64,000 bases of DNA, taken from the NCBI GenBank assembly GCA_903932155.1, contig CAIZFH010000048.1:1-64000 (forward strand), given 5' to 3'. The notes beneath the pieces are model-generated. The model was not told the origin of the DNA and searched no databases. It was given only the letters and a program-made list of their open reading frames with translations. A program made the position numbers and the translations under genes. This stretch comes from an uncultured Granulicella sp. Lineage in GTDB: Bacteria > Acidobacteriota > Terriglobia > Terriglobales > Acidobacteriaceae. Positions 18,184 through 26,483 of the stretch are shown piece after piece; position 1 is the stretch's first letter, and every line of letters begins with the position of its first letter.

Positions 18184-19158
18184 TCATCTTCCGTGGTCTT
18201 CGAGGAACTTCTCGACTTCCAACGCGGCCATGCATCCTGTTCCGGCGGCGGTGATGGCCTGACGATAGCGGCGGTCCTGGATGTCTCCGCAGGCGAAGAC
18301 GCCGGGGACATCCTTGCCATCGCGGGTGACGAAGACGTTGCCGTGGGTCAGGATGTAGCCGTCGGGGTCGAGATCGAGCTGGCCGCGAAACATCTTGGCG
18401 TTGGGGATGTGGCCGATGCCGAGGAAGAGGAAGGCGACGGAGAGTTCGCTGAGCTCGCCGGTCTTGACGTTGCGCAGTTTGAGGCCGCGGACCTCTTTCT
18501 GCTCGACGCCGAGCACCTCATCCACCACCGTGCTGGAGAGGAGCTGGATGTTGGGGTGGGCGATGGCGCGCTCCATCATGATCTTGCTGGCGCGGAAGCG
18601 GTCGGTGCGGTTGATGAGCGTGACCTTGGTGGCGAAGCGGGTGAGGAAGAGCGCCTCTTCCATGGCGGAGTCGCCGCCGCCGATGACGGCGATCTCCTTG
18701 CCGGAGGCGAAGAAGCCGTCGCATGTAGCGCAGGAGCTGACACCGTGGCCGATGAGCGCCTGCTCGCTGGGCAGGCCAAGCCAACGGGCGCTGGCTCCGC
18801 TGGCGATGATGAGCGTACGGGTGTGGATGGGCTCCTTGCCGGGGCCGAGGTCCAGGACGTAGGGATGCTTGCTGAGGTCGGCGGAGACAAGGTGGGCCAT
18901 CTTGAGTTCCGCGCCGAAGCGGACGGCCTGCTGCTTCATGTTCTCGATGAGGTCGGGGCCCTGGACACCTTCTGGCCAGCCGGGAAAGTTCTCCACCAGG
19001 GTGGTGATGGAGAGCTGTCCGCCGGGTTCGTGGCCTTCCAGGACGAGCGGCTTGAGGTTGGCGCGCGCGGCGTAGATGGCGGCAGTAAGGCCTGCGCAGC
19101 CGGAGCCGAGGATGACGGTGTCGCGAGTTGTGATGTCGGGCATTTTCGTGTGAGACAT
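18184..19158 (-). CDS. trxB: Thioredoxin reductase
   Basis: 324 residues. An FAD-binding GSGCAGLTAA motif lies near the N-terminus, the redox-active pair Cys143-Ala-Thr-Cys146 in SSCATCDGFF, the NADPH-binding IGGGDSAMEEA, and the C-terminal FACGDIQDRRYRQA FAD motif. It reduces thioredoxin with NADPH in the cytoplasm. The start at MSHTKMPD is favoured by length; the long upstream extension of the frame is low-complexity and unlikely. A KdsC-like gene lies 37 bp upstream on the same strand. Confidence 0.95.
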   Translation of the reverse strand: MSHTKMPDITTRDTVILGSGCAGLTAAIYAARANLKPLVLEGHEPGGQLSITTLVENFPGWPEGVQGPDLIENMKQQAVRFGAELKMAHLVSADLSKHPYVLDLGPGKEPIHTRTLIIASGASARWLGLPSEQALIGHGVSSCATCDGFFASGKEIAVIGGGDSAMEEALFLTRFATKVTLINRTDRFRASKIMMERAIAHPNIQLLSSTVVDEVLGVEQKEVRGLKLRNVKTGELSELSVAFLFLGIGHIPNAKMFRGQLDLDPDGYILTHGNVFVTRDGKDVPGVFACGDIQDRRYRQAITAAGTGCMAALEVEKFLEDHGR

Positions 19159-19195
19159 GGTGATTGGATTCGATTCTAGGCGCGGGGTTGCGCGA

Positions 19196-19807
19196 CTACA
19201 TGTTGCCTGCGCCGATGAAGGTGTCGTGGGCGGCGGGGTTGTCGGCGTCGAGCAGGGCCTCGATGGCAAACTCCAACTTGTCCTGTGCGGCGAGGATGAA
19301 CTCGATGGCGTCGCGTCCCGCGCCCTGTCCGCCTGGGTTGGGCGTAATGTAATGGGCGGCAGCCTTGGCCTGGGGACGTGCGTTAGCGGTTGCAATGGCC
19401 AGTCCGCAAACGCGCAGGACGGGCAGATCGATGACATCGTCGCCGACGAAGGCGAGTTCGTCCAGGGTGCAACCGGCGCGCTGTAGGATGTCGTTCACGG
19501 CGGTCATCTTGTGCGATTGCCCCTGGTAGACGAACTCCAGGCGCAGGTCGCTGGCGCGGATGGCAACGGTGGCCGACTCACGCTTGGTGATGAGGCCGAC
19601 GCGCAGTCCGCCCAGTCGCGCGATATTGATGCCGAGGCCATCGTGCGCTGTGAAGCCTTTGAACTCCAGGCCATGCGGCTTGCCGTCGGGGCCGGGCTGG
19701 CCGCCATCTTTGGGTAGGAAGTAGAGCTGGCCGTCGGTGAGAACTCCATCGACATCGAAGAGCAGGATTTTAATGCGGCGGGCGCGGTCTTCCGCGGATA
19801 AGTTCAT
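19196..19807 (-). CDS. KdsC-type HAD phosphatase (3-deoxy-D-manno-octulosonate 8-phosphate phosphatase family)
   Basis: 203 residues. HAD motif I is LLFDVDGVLTDG (Asp18, Asp20), with motif II-like LITKRES and motif III/IV FVGDDVIDLPVL. The layout (no cap, GLGINIARLGG) is that of KdsC, which releases phosphate during Kdo synthesis for lipopolysaccharide. It is about 20 residues longer than usual because of an insert after the first strand (PKDGGQPGPDGKPHGLE). No other Kdo gene is nearby, so the substrate is inferred. Confidence 0.85.
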   Translation of the reverse strand: MNLSAEDRARRIKILLFDVDGVLTDGQLYFLPKDGGQPGPDGKPHGLEFKGFTAHDGLGINIARLGGLRVGLITKRESATVAIRASDLRLEFVYQGQSHKMTAVNDILQRAGCTLDELAFVGDDVIDLPVLRVCGLAIATANARPQAKAAAHYITPNPGGQGAGRDAIEFILAAQDKLEFAIEALLDADNPAAHDTFIGAGNM

Positions 19808-19929
19808 GCTAACGATGATACCTTGACGGGCGGCCAATGGGCCATATGGCCCTTATGCGGGAGTTCTATGCGACGGCCCGCCAAGGCTTATGGAGTGGAG
19901 CGTCGTCTCTCAAACGTAATACAGAGACT

Positions 19930-19950
19930 CTGAACTACGCTCAGAATGAC
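19930..19950. repeat. Dispersed CTGAGCGAAG-type repeat remnant
   Basis: CTGAACTACGCTCAGAATGAC resembles sites at 25243-25269 and 63175-63225, all built on a CGCTCAGGATGAC-like core. Confidence 0.4.
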
Positions 19951-19983
19951 GACGCTTCATCCCTCCACCGCAAAGAGAAAATG

Positions 19984-20286
19984 CTAGCGCCAGCGGCCTT
20001 CAACCCAGACGTATTCGCCGCGGCGATGCTGCCAACTTCCAGCAACCCAGTGGGCGCGGGCGTGTGGCGGCTGCTCATAGGCTCCGGGGACCCAGACGTA
20101 GCGGGTTCCGTCCCAGCGTTGGTAGCCAGCGTGCCAGCCCCAGTCGCGGTGCTCGGGCGGGGGTGGTGGCATGACTTCGCGAGGATGCCGGGGCGGACCG
20201 ACGGTAATGCGGATCTGGGCACCGGCGCTGGCCACGCCGACGGTGAGGAAGAGGGCGCATGCTGCGGTGAGGATTTGCTTCTTCAT
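19984..20286 (-). CDS. Exported YXWXXGXW repeat protein
   Basis: 100 residues. A signal peptide (MKKQILTAACALFLTVGVASA) is followed by a Pro-rich linker and Trp-rich repeats: RYVWVPGAYEQP, HWVAGSWQH and YVWVEGRW. This is the pattern of WXXGXW proteins of the cell envelope. Role unknown. GGAG precedes the start, and the gene is divergent from ubiD. Confidence 0.75.
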   Translation of the reverse strand: MKKQILTAACALFLTVGVASAGAQIRITVGPPRHPREVMPPPPPEHRDWGWHAGYQRWDGTRYVWVPGAYEQPPHARAHWVAGSWQHRRGEYVWVEGRWR

Positions 20287-20490
20287 CTTTTCGTTCTCCT
20301 TGGAACTGCTTACGGTTAGGATGCGGATTCGGGGCGGAAAGTTGTGGTGGTAACATTGCCGGCTGTGGCGGCCGGTTAGCGCGCGCGATAGCCAGCGGAT
20401 GAGCGATGATGGATCGTCCGTGCAAATGCAGGATGCCTGAATTGGTTACCATGGAAGACGCTTCGGCTGGTCCGAAGCAGGAGCGCTCGA

Positions 20491-22122
20491 TTGCCCTACA
20501 CCGACCTACGCGACTGGATCAAGCAACTGGACAAGGCTGGCGAACTGCGGCGCATCCGCGAGGCAGTGAACCCGTATCTGGAGATGGCGGAGATTGCAGA
20601 CCGTACCGCGAAGCTGGGCAAGGGGACGGCCAAGGCGGGCGGGCCTGCGCTTCTGTTCGAAAACGTCACGGGATTTCCCGGCGCGAAGGTATTGATGAAC
20701 CAGTTCGGTTCGGAGCGGCGCATGCGCTTGGCGCTGGAGGTGGACTCGCTGGACGAGATTGCCGGGCGGATTGAGACGCTGCTGCATCCGGAAACGCCGA
20801 CAACATTGATGGATAAGCTGAAGCTGCTGCCCAAACTGGCCGAGGTGGGCAGCTTCTTCCCTAAGACGATCTCCGCCAAGGACGCGCCATGCAAACAGGT
20901 GATCCATCGCCGGGTGGAGGATGGCGGCGACGGGATCGACCTGCGGACGCTGCCGGTGCTGACGACGTGGCCGGAGGATGGCGGACCGTTCATCACGCTG
21001 CCGTGTGTCGTTACGCGCGATCCCCGCGGTTCCGGCGGCCAGCCGGGGAAACGTAATGTAGGCATGTACAGGATGCAGGTATACGACGGCGAGACCACCG
21101 GAATGCACTGGCAGCGGCAGAAAAACGCAGCAGAGCACCTTCGCGATCGCCTGCGCGCTGCGGCGGAGAGTGGCGCGAACGACGCATCCGCGCGTGTCGA
21201 CCTGATGGCGCGGACTGCTGGCGGAACTGTTGCCGCGGAGAATGCCGCGACGATTCCAGCAACGACACTGACCAAGATCAGCGAGGAGCGCATGGAGGTT
21301 GCGGTGGCGATTGGCACCGATCCTGCAACCACCTTCTCCGCCATCGTCCCCGCGCCGCCCGAGGTGGAGGAGTACCTGATCGCGGGCTTCCTGCGTGGCA
21401 AGCCGGTGGAGCTGGTGCAGTGCGAGACGGTGGATCTGCAGGTACCTGCGCACGCCGAGTACATACTGGAGGGCTACGTCAACCTGGGCGAGCTGCGCAC
21501 GGAGGGGCCGTTCGGCGATCACACCGGCTTCTACACCATGCAGGACGAGTATCCCGTCTTCCACATCACCTGCATCACCCATCGCAACGACCCGGTCTAC
21601 GCGGCGACGGTTGTCGGCAAGCCACCAATGGAGGACGCATGGATGGGTAAGGCTGTGGAGCGCATTTTTTTGCCACTGATGCGGCTCACGCTACCGGAGA
21701 TTGTGGATGTGTGCCTGCCGCCCGAGGCGGTGTTCCATAACCTGATGATCGTGTCGATCCGGAAGTCATACGCGGGACACGCGCGCAAGGTGATGAACGG
21801 CATCTGGGCGATGGGGCAGGCGATGTTTACCAAATGCGTGATCGTGGTGGATGAGGACTGCGACGTGCAGGACCTGGCCGAGGTAACGCTGCGCGTGGCC
21901 AACAACATCGATCCTGAGCGCGACATCCAGTTCACGCTGGGGCCGGTGGACACGCTGGACCACGCCAGCCGGCTGCCCAACTACGGATCGAAGATGGGCA
22001 TCGATGCAACGCGCAAGTGGGCGGCCGAAGGGTTCACGCGGCCCTGGCCACAGATGCTGAAGATGGAGCCGAGCATTGTTGCGCGCGTCGACTCCATCTG
22101 GAAGAAGCTGGGGATTGAGTAG
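20491..22122 (+). CDS. UbiD family prenylated-FMN-dependent decarboxylase
   Basis: 543 residues. It starts with TTG: LPYTDLRDWIKQLDKAGEL matches the family N-terminus and GGAGCG lies upstream, with no in-frame ATG in the right place. UbiD landmarks include NVGMYRMQVYDGETTGMHW, EYLIAGFLRGKPVELV, EGPFGDHTGFYT with the catalytic Glu/Asp region, and MDVPEAVF-like LPPEAVFHNL. It could decarboxylate 4-hydroxybenzoate-type substrates. Because futalosine-pathway genes are in this window, a late menaquinone decarboxylase role is a reasonable guess. Confidence 0.88.
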   Translation: MPYTDLRDWIKQLDKAGELRRIREAVNPYLEMAEIADRTAKLGKGTAKAGGPALLFENVTGFPGAKVLMNQFGSERRMRLALEVDSLDEIAGRIETLLHPETPTTLMDKLKLLPKLAEVGSFFPKTISAKDAPCKQVIHRRVEDGGDGIDLRTLPVLTTWPEDGGPFITLPCVVTRDPRGSGGQPGKRNVGMYRMQVYDGETTGMHWQRQKNAAEHLRDRLRAAAESGANDASARVDLMARTAGGTVAAENAATIPATTLTKISEERMEVAVAIGTDPATTFSAIVPAPPEVEEYLIAGFLRGKPVELVQCETVDLQVPAHAEYILEGYVNLGELRTEGPFGDHTGFYTMQDEYPVFHITCITHRNDPVYAATVVGKPPMEDAWMGKAVERIFLPLMRLTLPEIVDVCLPPEAVFHNLMIVSIRKSYAGHARKVMNGIWAMGQAMFTKCVIVVDEDCDVQDLAEVTLRVANNIDPERDIQFTLGPVDTLDHASRLPNYGSKMGIDATRKWAAEGFTRPWPQMLKMEPSIVARVDSIWKKLGIE

Positions 22123-22124
22123 CC

Positions 22125-22676
22125 TTACGCCGTCATCTTGCCGTAGGGCGACAGCAGGTAGAAGGTGACACTGTCTTCCGTGCTGCGCTTGTGCGGCGTG
22201 CCGCGCGGGATCAGCAGAATATCGCCCTTGCCCAGTATGAGTGATTTGCTTCCCGTGGATGCTGGCGCCAGCCACTCGCCGGGCTTGGTATTGCGACCGT
22301 TCTGCGGCGTGCCGCCCACCTCATACAGCGTGGAGCCGTCGATGATCTGAATGATGTGGTCGCGCCCCTCGTGCCACTCGAACTCCTTGGCGCTGGCGTG
22401 GACTTCGGTGGTCATCACAATGGCGCAGGGAAATCCCGCTGCCTGATTTACCAGGTTTGCATTGCCGGGAGCTGCGTGCAGCTTTTTGGCGTCGGCTTCA
22501 AGTTCTGCGCCGGTGAAGAGCTTGAACGGTGCTGCCGCGGCGGCAACATCGGCGCCCGGAGACGGCGCTGCCGCAGCCTGCGCGGCGTACATCAGTTGAT
22601 TGGAGAGGGTGAAGCCGGCCGCGGCGGCCACGGGGGCCGTGCGGAGGAAGTTGCGGCGAGAAGTGTTCTTGGCCAT
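22125..22676 (-). CDS. Tat-exported cupin-domain protein
   Basis: 183 residues. A twin-arginine signal (SRRNFLRTAPVAAAAG) is followed by a linker and a cupin fold: HASAKEFEWHEGRDHIIQIIDGSTLYEVGG holds the first motif with metal-binding His, and GDILLIPRGTPHKRS holds the second. It would bind a metal in the periplasm; the substrate is unknown. It converges on ubiD, their stops being two bases apart. An in-frame extension upstream has no support. Confidence 0.85.
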   Translation of the reverse strand: MAKNTSRRNFLRTAPVAAAAGFTLSNQLMYAAQAAAAPSPGADVAAAAAPFKLFTGAELEADAKKLHAAPGNANLVNQAAGFPCAIVMTTEVHASAKEFEWHEGRDHIIQIIDGSTLYEVGGTPQNGRNTKPGEWLAPASTGSKSLILGKGDILLIPRGTPHKRSTEDSVTFYLLSPYGKMTA

Positions 22677-22778
22677 GCGTGGAAGTGAATCACATCCGGG
22701 CCTGTGCTGCCAAGGGGCAGGTGTTGCGGCCCGATGGATGTCTACCGGAGCGCCGCGCCGCCGTCGTATACTCAAGCT

Positions 22779-23282
22779 ATGTCGATCGTGAAAAATGCCG
22801 CGGCCATTGCCAAGGGGATGAGCATCACCCTGGGGCAGATCTTCCAGCCAACCGAGGTGGAAAACTACCCCGACGGCAAGGGGCCCATGCGCGGCGCGCA
22901 GTTTCAGGAGCGCTTCCGCGGCAAGCATCAGTTGCAGCGCGACGAGAACGGGCTGGAGAAGTGCGTGGCCTGCTATCTGTGCGCGGCGGCCTGCCCGGCC
23001 AACTGCATCTACATCGAGGCCGCCGATAATACCGAAGAGAAACGCATCTCGTCGTCCGAGCGATACGCGAAGGTGTACAACATCGACTACAACCGCTGCA
23101 TCTTCTGCGGCTACTGCGTGGAGGCCTGTCCGACGGACGCCATCACCCACGGCCATGGATTCGAGCTGGCGAGCCTGAACGCCACCAGTCTGGTGATGCG
23201 CAAGGAAGACATGCTGGTTCCCACGCACGGCCTGCCCGATGCGGTTGCGTCCGACAAGGACGAGGCCGAAGTGCTGGCGTGA
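22779..23282 (+). CDS. nuoI: NADH-quinone oxidoreductase subunit I (NuoI), stand-alone
   Basis: 167 residues. Two 4Fe-4S motifs are intact: Cys62, 65, 68, 72 (CVACYLCAAACP) and Cys107, 110, 113, 117 (CIFCGYCVEACP), with the PTDAITHGHGFELA string typical of NuoI. It carries electrons within the peripheral arm of respiratory complex I. No other nuo gene is adjacent, unlike the usual 14-gene cluster, so it may be an extra copy or a dispersed complex. Confidence 0.9.
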   Translation: MSIVKNAAAIAKGMSITLGQIFQPTEVENYPDGKGPMRGAQFQERFRGKHQLQRDENGLEKCVACYLCAAACPANCIYIEAADNTEEKRISSSERYAKVYNIDYNRCIFCGYCVEACPTDAITHGHGFELASLNATSLVMRKEDMLVPTHGLPDAVASDKDEAEVLA

Positions 23283-23338
23283 GCTTGCGCGGTGTATGCG
23301 ACCTGCGCAGTCGCGATGAGAAGATAAAAAAAGCGCGA

Positions 23339-23456
23339 TAGAGCATTTCTCGAATTGGTGTAGAGAGAAGTCACCGCAGCAGAGTGGCTTTGTTCCTCAA
23401 GACAAAGCCACCTTACACACTCTTTCTAAATCCGCATGAATTTGAGAAATGCTCTA
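23339..23456. repeat. Nested palindromic element (MITE-like)
   Basis: Outer arms TAGAGCATTTCTC (23339-23351) and GAGAAATGCTCTA (23444-23456) are a perfect 13-bp inverted repeat, extending to AATT with one mismatch. Inner arms GTGGCTTTGT (23384-23393) and ACAAAGCCAC (23402-23411) form a second perfect 10-bp hairpin. The whole 118-bp sequence could fold into one long cruciform. It has no coding capacity. Confidence 0.75.
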
Positions 23457-23482
23457 ATAGAAGTGTGAAGACCGCACACAAG

Positions 23483-24193
23483 ATGACGCTGCATCCACTG
23501 CAGGAGGCGCTCGACCGCATCACGCATAACACGCGCGCGCTGGTACAGGCGGAGAGGCTGGCCGTCTCCGAGCACGCCAATGAAGAGCTGTTCGCCACGG
23601 GAATTGAAGACCGTATCCTCGCTCCCGGAGCGCCGATGCCGGAGTTCACCCTGCCCGATGCGCTCACCGGAAAGCCTGTCCACTCCACCGACCTGCTGGC
23701 GCTGGGGTCGCTGGTGATTAAGTTCTTTCGCGGACGCTGGTGTCCGTACTGCATTACGGAACTGGAGCGCTGGCGCGATCTTCACGACGAGGTGCGGGCC
23801 CTGGGCGCGTTCCTGGTGGCGATCTCGCCGCAGACGCAGCGCCATAACGACTTCACGGTACAGCAGCTCCACCTGCCGTTTCCCATACTGTCCGACACGG
23901 GCTCGGAGCTGGCAGAGAAGTTCGGCATCGCCTACAGCGTGCCCGCAGCACAGCGCGATTACTACAAGGGAATCCTGGTCAACATACCCTTCGTCAACTC
24001 CGGGGCCATGTATAAGGATGCGCCCGAATCCAGCTGGAGGCTACCGCTGCCCGCCGTCTTCGTTGTGGGTCAGGACGGAACGATTGCATTCAGCGAAGGC
24101 CACGCCGACTTCCGCGTGCGCCCCGAACCGAGCGATGCGATGGAAGCGCTGGCGGCTCTCGTACCTTCATCCCACCCATCCTCACCCCACTGA
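23483..24193 (+). CDS. Peroxiredoxin-like (AhpC/TSA) protein
   Basis: About 236 residues. The thioredoxin-fold domain starts at MPEFTLPDALTGK and has FFRGRWCPYC with Cys87 and Cys90, the pattern of the peroxiredoxin-like seleno-family proteins. LVAISPQTQRHN and the ILSDTGSELAEKFGIAY region are conserved. It would reduce peroxides in the cytoplasm. A GTG six codons upstream (23465) is an alternative start. The MITE-like palindrome lies immediately before it and may hold its promoter. Confidence 0.82.
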   Translation: MTLHPLQEALDRITHNTRALVQAERLAVSEHANEELFATGIEDRILAPGAPMPEFTLPDALTGKPVHSTDLLALGSLVIKFFRGRWCPYCITELERWRDLHDEVRALGAFLVAISPQTQRHNDFTVQQLHLPFPILSDTGSELAEKFGIAYSVPAAQRDYYKGILVNIPFVNSGAMYKDAPESSWRLPLPAVFVVGQDGTIAFSEGHADFRVRPEPSDAMEALAALVPSSHPSSPH

Positions 24194-24210
24194 GCAAAGA
24201 TCGCTCACCG

Positions 24211-24250
24211 GGGGCCCCGATCACGATACAACCGCGATGAATGGGGCTTG
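24211..24250. repeat. REP-type repeat, left of the HigB/HigA-type pair
   Basis: GGGGGCCCCGATCACG, a loop, then CGCGATGAATGGGG (24232-24245). The second arm is identical to the other family 1 copies; the first arm is degenerate. Confidence 0.65.
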
Positions 24251-24282
24251 CCAACAGGTAACATTTACGTTACTATTGTCCG

Positions 24283-24636
24283 ATGATCGAGGTGCGGGAG
24301 TACGTTGACGCGCGCGGCCATGTTCCCTATCGAGATTGGATTGTGCAGCTCGACACCACGGCTCGCGTACGCATCATCACCGCGGTACTCCGCATGGAGA
24401 ACGGGAACTTCTCGGCGGCGAAGAGCGTTGGTGCAGGACTCTCCGAGTTGCGTCTCGACTTTGGCCCCGGCTACCGTATGTACTTTGGCAAGGATGGCGA
24501 GCAACTGGTGATCCTGTTTGGCGGCGGCAGTAAGAGAAGGCAGCAGGCAGACATTCAATCGGCCCACGCGCTTTGGGCCGAGTACAAGAAGAGAAAGCGG
24601 GAGAATGATTTCAAGATGAGAAAGCTGGATAAATAG
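24283..24636 (+). CDS. RelE/ParE-superfamily toxin (HigB-like addiction module killer)
   Basis: 117 residues. It matches the HigB-type addiction-module killer layout: REYVDARGHVPYRDWIVQL at the start, GLSELRLDFGPGYRMYFGKDG with the basic catalytic surface, and LVILFGGGSKRRQQADI. These enzymes cleave mRNA at the ribosome. The stop codon touches the antitoxin ATG without a gap, so the toxin-first order is typical of this family. The pair sits between two REP repeats in the same orientation. Confidence 0.85.
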   Translation: MIEVREYVDARGHVPYRDWIVQLDTTARVRIITAVLRMENGNFSAAKSVGAGLSELRLDFGPGYRMYFGKDGEQLVILFGGGSKRRQQADIQSAHALWAEYKKRKRENDFKMRKLDK

Positions 24637-24957
24637 ATGGCACTCACACGGAGCTTCAGAGAGACGATTACGGAACAACTCGCCGACACGGAGTTCCGCC
24701 GCGAGTTTCTGCGCGAGGCGGTCGGCAATATGGTGGCTGGCGATCTCGACACGGCGAAGAGCGTCCTGCGCGAGTACATCAACGGCACGGTCGGATTTGT
24801 CGCGCTCGGGCGCGCGCTGTCGAAGTCGCCCAAGAGCCTGATGCGGATGCTGAGCGCGGAGGGAAACCCGCAGGCACGCAACCTCTTCGAGATGCTCGCC
24901 TGCCTGCAAAAGATTGAAGGCACCGTCCTCGAAGTGCGGGCCAATACTGCCGCGTGA
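24637..24957 (+). CDS. HigA-like antitoxin (addiction module antidote)
   Basis: 106 residues. A predicted helix-turn-helix near residues 55-85 (VGFVALGRALSKSPKSLMRMLSAEGNPQARNL) matches the antidote family paired with HigB-like killers. The N-terminal half (LADTEFRREFLREAVGNMV) is helical. It should neutralise the upstream toxin and repress the operon. The start follows the toxin stop directly. Confidence 0.8.
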   Translation: MALTRSFRETITEQLADTEFRREFLREAVGNMVAGDLDTAKSVLREYINGTVGFVALGRALSKSPKSLMRMLSAEGNPQARNLFEMLACLQKIEGTVLEVRANTAA

Positions 24958-24985
24958 GACAGAGGCGCGATGAATGGGGTACCGG
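24956..24985. repeat. REP-type half repeat, right of the HigB/HigA-type pair
   Basis: Contains CGCGATGAATGGGG (24966-24979), an exact copy of the 14-mer left of the toxin gene and in the same orientation. The opposite arm is missing. Confidence 0.65.
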
Positions 24986-25016
24986 GCCCTCGCGAATTCT
25001 CTTGCTGCCACCAAAA

Positions 25017-25048
25017 CCCACGTCTCAAAATCGAGACGTGGGGCACCC
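25017..25048. repeat. REP-type palindrome (family 2)
   Basis: CCCACGTCTC, loop AAAATC, GAGACGTGGG, then GCACCC: a perfect 10-bp stem ending in the common TGGGGCACCC core. It appears to have cut the 3' part of the GIY-YIG remnant. Confidence 0.8.
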
Positions 25049-25052
25049 GATT

Positions 25053-25202
25053 TCGTGACTTATTCAGACCTGGGCCACCCGCCCAAAGCGGATGACGATC
25101 CTCGCTCCATGCACGCGGCCCTGTACCTTTGCCGACATAGAAGATTTGACCGGCTGAGTCACGATGGACGTAAACATAGAAGATGAACTCTCGCTGCTGC
25201 AT
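25053..25202 (-). pseudogene. GIY-YIG nuclease N-terminal remnant
   Basis: About 50 codons starting MQQREFIFYVYVHRD and continuing QIFYVGKGTGPRAW. These are the paired strands and following Arg of the GIY-YIG nuclease domain (here YVY...FYVGKG). After HPLW the similarity stops and the frame runs into a REP palindrome, so most of the domain, including the catalytic Glu, is missing. It is a truncated gene, not a working nuclease. Confidence 0.6.
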
Positions 25203-25242
25203 GTTGGGAGGATAACTTACTTGGAGGAGCGGGGGAGAAGCA

Positions 25243-25269
25243 GATTTCTCCGCTTCGCTGCGGAATGAC
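25243..25269. repeat. Dispersed CTGAGCGAAG-type repeat
   Basis: GATTTCTCCGCTTCGCTGCGGAATGAC, written here in two parts: GATTTCTCCGCTTCG then CTGCGGAATGAC. It resembles the sites at 19930 and 63175. Confidence 0.45.
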
Positions 25270-25289
25270 AAGCAAGGATGGGCAGCAAA

Positions 25290-25319
25290 AAGAGGGCATC
25301 CTTTGAGGGATGCCCTCTT
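25290..25319 (-). terminator. Rho-independent terminator of gap
   Basis: Perfect 12-bp stem AAGAGGGCATCC/GGATGCCCTCTT with a six-base loop. On the minus strand it is followed by a T-run, placing it about 50 bp after the gap stop codon. Confidence 0.88.
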
Positions 25320-25365
25320 CTGATTGTGAAGCTAATGCTGTTTGTGAAGCGAAGTTGCGTGAGGA

Positions 25366-26370
25366 CTACAGACCCTTCTTGACGAGGAAGAGGATGAGGT
25401 CCTTGACGCGGCTGGAGTAGCCCCACTCGTTGTCGTACCAGGCGATGATCTTGCCGGTATTGCCGACGACCTTGGTCAGCTTGGAGTCGAAGGTGCTCGA
25501 CATCGGGTCGCCCTTGAAGTCGGAGCTGACCAGCTCTTCTTCGGTGTAGGCGAGGATGCCCTTCAGCGGGCCTTCCGCGGCAGCCTTCACGGCTGCGTTG
25601 ATGCTCTCGACGGTGATTGGCTTCTCGGCGACGAAGGTGAGGTCGACGACCGAGACGTTGGGTGTGGGAACGCGGATGGCGAAGCCGTCCAGCTTGCCCG
25701 CCATCTCCGGGATGACCAGCTTGAGGGCCTTGGCTGCCCCGGTCGAGCTGGGAATCAGGTTGATGGCGGCGGCGCGGGCACGGCGCAGGTCCTTGTGGGG
25801 GAAGTCGAGGATGACCTGGTCGTTGGTGTAGCTGTGGATGGTGGTCATGATGCCCGATGCGATGCCGAAGGTGTCGTTGAGTACCTTGACCACGGGCGCG
25901 AGGCAGTTGGTGGTGCAGGATGCGTTCGAGATGACGTTGTGCTTTGCGGCCTCGTACTTATTCTCGTTGACGCCGAGGACGACGGTGAGGTCCTCGTTGG
26001 ATGCCGGCGCGGAGATGATCACCTTTTTGACGGTAGTCCCGAGGTGGGCCTTGGCCTTGTTGGCGTCGGTGAAGAAGCCGGTGGACTCGACGACGATCTG
26101 CGCGCCGACGGAGGCCCAATCGAGCTTGGCGGGATCGCGCTCCGCGAAGACCTTGATCTTCTTGCCGTCGATGGCGATGAAGTCCTCGCCGTGGGTGATT
26201 TTGTTGGGGAGGTTGCCGAGGATGGAGTCGTACTTGAGCAGGTGGGCGAGCGTGGCCGGGGTGGTGAGGTCGTTCACGGCGACAAACTCGATCTCGGGGT
26301 TGCCAATTGCAGTGCGGAAGACGTTGCGTCCGATGCGGCCGAAGCCGTTAATACCTACCTTTACCGCCAT
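25366..26370 (-). CDS. gap: Glyceraldehyde-3-phosphate dehydrogenase, type I
   Basis: 334 residues. NAD-binding GINGFGRIGRN is at the N-terminus. The catalytic Cys152 is in SNASCTTNCLAP, with the partner His in TIHSYTNDQ. It converts glyceraldehyde 3-phosphate to 1,3-bisphosphoglycerate, the substrate of Pgk encoded at 28570. The start at MAVKVGING is the family N-terminus, and GGAG (CAGGAG) precedes it. It is monocistronic with a strong terminator. Confidence 0.97.
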   Translation of the reverse strand: MAVKVGINGFGRIGRNVFRTAIGNPEIEFVAVNDLTTPATLAHLLKYDSILGNLPNKITHGEDFIAIDGKKIKVFAERDPAKLDWASVGAQIVVESTGFFTDANKAKAHLGTTVKKVIISAPASNEDLTVVLGVNENKYEAAKHNVISNASCTTNCLAPVVKVLNDTFGIASGIMTTIHSYTNDQVILDFPHKDLRRARAAAINLIPSSTGAAKALKLVIPEMAGKLDGFAIRVPTPNVSVVDLTFVAEKPITVESINAAVKAAAEGPLKGILAYTEEELVSSDFKGDPMSSTFDSKLTKVVGNTGKIIAWYDNEWGYSSRVKDLILFLVKKGL

Positions 26371-26483
26371 TTTTGCTTGCTCCTGTGGGTTTCTTTGTGA
26401 GGATTTGAAGGCCCTTTCGGGAGTCTGATTGGAGCACTTCAACGCCTGTGAAAGATGAAATATCTGATTTGGTCGTCAATCCA

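Noticed and set aside
24555-25271. Full-length 238-residue minus-strand protein containing the GIY-YIG motif
   Set aside because: After about 50 codons it runs through a REP repeat and then antisense to the HigB/HigA-type pair; only the N-terminal piece is real.
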